A stretch of DNA of 14,332 bases from UBA6901 sp035256085 (GTDB lineage Bacteria; Pseudomonadota; Gammaproteobacteria; Acidiferrobacterales; UBA6901), in the NCBI GenBank assembly GCA_035256085.1, contig DATEYP010000162.1:1-14332 (forward strand), read 5' to 3'. This document shows, piece after piece, positions 12,712-14,332 of this stretch. The position numbers and the translations under genes are program-made. Position 1 is the stretch's first letter, and each line of letters opens with the position of its first letter. A model generated the notes under the pieces. The model made no database searches. It was not told the origin of the DNA and saw nothing but the letters and a program-made list of their open reading frames with translations.

Positions 12712-14187
12712 TCAGCCCGGGCTGCGGAAGTCGTTCGCCGCCGAGGCGCCGCTGCCGTGCGTGGTCCAGATGAACAACCGCTGGCCGAGGCGCAGGGCGT
12801 CACCCGCTTCAAGCAGGTTCCACTCGCGCAACTGGTGAATGTAGACCTTGTACTTTCTGGCGATGCTCCAGAGGGTTTCGCCAGAGCGTACGCGGTGCAG
12901 GATCTTCACCCGCTCGCTGTTGCCCTCGGAACGCACACTGGCGTTCGCCGATTTGATAATGGCTGCGGACGGACGCGCATTCAGTTTGTTGACCGACACC
13001 GGGATCAGCAAATCCTGTCCGGCGACGAGGTGGTTGTTCGGCATGCCGTTGGCGGTGCGGATCGATGCGACCGTGACCTTGTAATGGCCGGCGACGCGGC
13101 TGATGGTGTCGCCGCGCCGGACCTGATGACGCGCCCACTGCACGCGCTCCTCATCCGTCAGTTTGGTCAGGCCTTCGATCAGTGCGTCCTTCTTGTCCGC
13201 CGGCACGAGCAGGGCGTGTGGTCCGTTCGGGTTGGTTACCCAGCGCTGGTATCCGGGATTGATCATGAACAGCTCATCCACCGGCATGTCGGTCAGCCTG
13301 GCGACCACACCCAGGTCGATCTGGCCGTCGGTCACGATGCGTGTGAAATAGGGAATGTTCGGGATTGCAGCAATCTGCAAGTTGTACTTGGCCGGGTCGG
13401 CAATGATGTTTGCCATGGCCATGAGCTTCGGTACGTAATTCTTGGTTTCTTTCGGCAGCTTCTTGAGCGAACTGAAATCGGTCGGCAGGCCCTTGCGCCG
13501 GTTCTCGGCCAGGAGGCGTTCGACCTTGCCCTCTCCGCAGTTGTAGGCGGCCAGCGCCAGCTGCCAGTCGTTGAACTGGCCATGCAGTTTTTCGAGATAA
13601 TCGAGTGCTGCACCAGTGGAGGCCATAACGTCGTTTCGGCCGTCGTACCACCAGTTCATCTCCAGACCGTAGATGCGACCGGTGGCCGGGATGAACTGCC
13701 ACAGGCCAGCGGCGCGCGCGCGCGAATAGGCTTGTGGCTTGTAGGCGCTCTCGATCGCGGGTAACAGGGCGATTTCCATCGGCATGCCGCGCTTCTCCAC
13801 CTCTTCTACGATGTAGTAAAGGTAAAGACGCGCCCGGCCCATCATGCTGTCGAGATATTCCGGATTGTTGATGAACCATTTTTCATGGCGCGCCACCAGC
13901 GGGCTGTCGAGCACCGGCATGGCGTAGCCGGCGCGGACACGTCCCCACAGGTCGGCATGCAGGTGGGTATCGAGCAGCTGGTCGCCCTGGTCATCGGCCG
14001 TGGGCTGGCCGGCGGCCGCCGTGGCAGCGCCAGATTTGCCACTGGCTGCAACTGGCTGACCGGCGGCGGCTTTGGCGCTTTCCGGGTTAGTGGCTTGGGG
14101 AAAAGCGGCACAACCGGCGGTGCCCAGGAGGGCGGCCAGCAGGCTGAGTTTGAACAGGCGGGCTTTCTTGCTTCTTGTTGATGCCAT
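12712..14187 (-). CDS. mltD: Membrane-bound lytic murein transglycosylase D
   Basis: MltD cleaves the glycan strands of peptidoglycan between MurNAc and GlcNAc, leaving 1,6-anhydro ends, from the periplasmic face of the outer membrane. The 491 residues begin with a lipoprotein signal (positive start, hydrophobic LSLLAALLGTAG) and a likely lipid-anchored Cys26; +2 is Ala, which favours the outer membrane. An Ala/Gly-rich low-complexity linker follows (about 36-64). The SLT family 1 domain spans about 115-280, with catalytic Glu146 in LLPAIESAYKP, then RAAGLWQFIPATGR and ALAAYNCGEGKV. Two LysM peptidoglycan-binding repeats lie at about 351-397 and 431-475 (RVRSGETLWSIARKYKV); some relatives have more. 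No Shine-Dalgarno is seen before the ATG. The gene order gloB-mltD matches E. coli and Pseudomonas. Complete, and convergent with yejF. Confidence 0.95.
   Translation of the reverse strand: MASTRSKKARLFKLSLLAALLGTAGCAAFPQATNPESAKAAAGQPVAASGKSGAATAAAGQPTADDQGDQLLDTHLHADLWGRVRAGYAMPVLDSPLVARHEKWFINNPEYLDSMMGRARLYLYYIVEEVEKRGMPMEIALLPAIESAYKPQAYSRARAAGLWQFIPATGRIYGLEMNWWYDGRNDVMASTGAALDYLEKLHGQFNDWQLALAAYNCGEGKVERLLAENRRKGLPTDFSSLKKLPKETKNYVPKLMAMANIIADPAKYNLQIAAIPNIPYFTRIVTDGQIDLGVVARLTDMPVDELFMINPGYQRWVTNPNGPHALLVPADKKDALIEGLTKLTDEERVQWARHQVRRGDTISRVAGHYKVTVASIRTANGMPNNHLVAGQDLLIPVSVNKLNARPSAAIIKSANASVRSEGNSERVKILHRVRSGETLWSIARKYKVYIHQLREWNLLEAGDALRLGQRLFIWTTHGSGASAANDFRSPG
12713..12724. other. 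Perfect 12-bp palindrome at the yejF/mltD convergence
   Basis: CAGCCCGGGCTG is a perfect palindrome that overlaps the mltD stop codon (12714-12712) and starts 5 nt after the yejF stop. With a minimal loop it would form only a 4-bp stem, so it is at most a weak bidirectional terminator. No T-run is present on either strand. Confidence 0.25.
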
Positions 14188-14195
14188 GTTGAGTA

Positions 14196-14224
14196 ATGGT
14201 AGGGGGAGGGTCGTGGGGCGTCAA
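14196..14224 (-). promoter_or_regulatory. Candidate mltD promoter immediately upstream of the start
   Basis: On the minus strand, TTGACG (plus coordinates 14219-14224; 5 of 6 consensus bases) is followed, at the ideal 17-nt spacing, by TACCAT (14196-14201; 4 of 6). A start site 6-8 nt downstream falls at about 14188-14190, just before the ATG at 14187. The mRNA would then have almost no leader, in keeping with the missing Shine-Dalgarno. Read-through from gloB is the alternative. Confidence 0.4.
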
Positions 14225-14248
14225 CCTTTTTCCATATTTTTCGGCATC

Positions 14249-14332
14249 TTATCCACGAAAGTTATCCTTCCAGCGCCGCACGGCGGCGAACACGGACACG
14301 CTGTCGGGCAGCGAGATACCGGCATGTTTCTC
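14249..14332 (-). CDS. gloB: Hydroxyacylglutathione hydrolase (glyoxalase II), C-terminal end only
   Basis: The minus strand reads 27 in-frame residues from the window edge, EKHAGISLPDSVSVFAAVRR then WKDNFRG, and ends at the TAA at 14251-14249. The ending V-F-A-x-x-R-x-W-K-D-x-F is the typical C-terminus of GloB, the zinc enzyme that hydrolyses S-lactoylglutathione to lactate and glutathione in methylglyoxal detoxification. Its zinc ligands lie outside the window. mltD follows after 61 nt on the same strand, the same gloB-mltD order as in E. coli and Pseudomonas, which supports this short match. Confidence 0.8.
   Translation of the reverse strand, partial: EKHAGISLPDSVSVFAAVRRWKDNFRG

Noticed and set aside
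12757..13764. Plus-strand open frame (335 codons) opposite mltD
   Set aside because: The translation resembles no family, and the minus strand encodes a complete MltD with its catalytic and LysM motifs; codon bias explains the openness.
1..14332. Search by eye for CRISPR arrays, transposase or integrase genes, IS ends and phage genes
   Set aside because: None seen; all large genes are housekeeping or transport genes in a conserved order, and the paired tRNAs show no adjacent integrase.

Overview
The window reads as an ordinary, vertically inherited chromosomal block from a GC-rich (roughly 60% by eye) gammaproteobacterium. Evidence for this is the order clpX-lon-hupB-ppiD, the gamma-type FabI, the YejABEF-type transporter, and the mltD/gloB pair at the end. 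As I recall, the Pseudomonas aeruginosa region clpX, lon, hupB, ppiD, fabI, peptide ABC transporter, mltD, gloB has the same overall order. The protein sequences do not look like close Pseudomonas or Escherichia copies, so a deeper lineage (for example Chromatiales- or Xanthomonadales-like) is plausible but not proven. I see no prophage, insertion sequence, CRISPR array or integrase, and every large gene is intact.

Layout. 1-640: 3' half of clpX. 641-871: intergenic region with a perfect 12-bp hairpin, a good heat-shock (sigma-32-like) promoter and a structured leader for lon. 872-3301: lon, followed by a perfect 19-bp hairpin. 3524-3796: hupB (HU-beta). 3851-4011: tRNA-Val(UAC) and tRNA-Asp(GUC), then a clear intrinsic terminator. 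4122-6035: ppiD, convergent with fabI (6047-6856, minus). fabI is divergent from the four-gene yejABEF operon (6965-12708, plus). yejF ends 3 nt from the stop codon of mltD (12712-14187, minus). The last 84 nt hold the C-terminus of gloB on the minus strand.

How the genes fit together. ClpX and Lon are the unfoldase and protease of cytoplasmic protein quality control, and HU-beta is a nucleoid protein and a known Lon substrate in E. coli. PpiD is an inner-membrane periplasmic chaperone. FabI completes each fatty-acid elongation cycle. YejABEF imports peptides (microcin C in E. coli; peptidyl-nucleoside antibiotics for the Pseudomonas relative). MltD cuts peptidoglycan, and GloB detoxifies S-lactoylglutathione.

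I found no candidate for a wholly new system. The items most worth a second look are regulatory: the sigma-32-like promoter and structured leader of lon, the dyad-rich 157-nt spacer that interrupts the tightly coupled yej operon just before yejF (including a hairpin that covers part of its Shine-Dalgarno), and a promoter placed so close to the mltD start that its mRNA may be leaderless.
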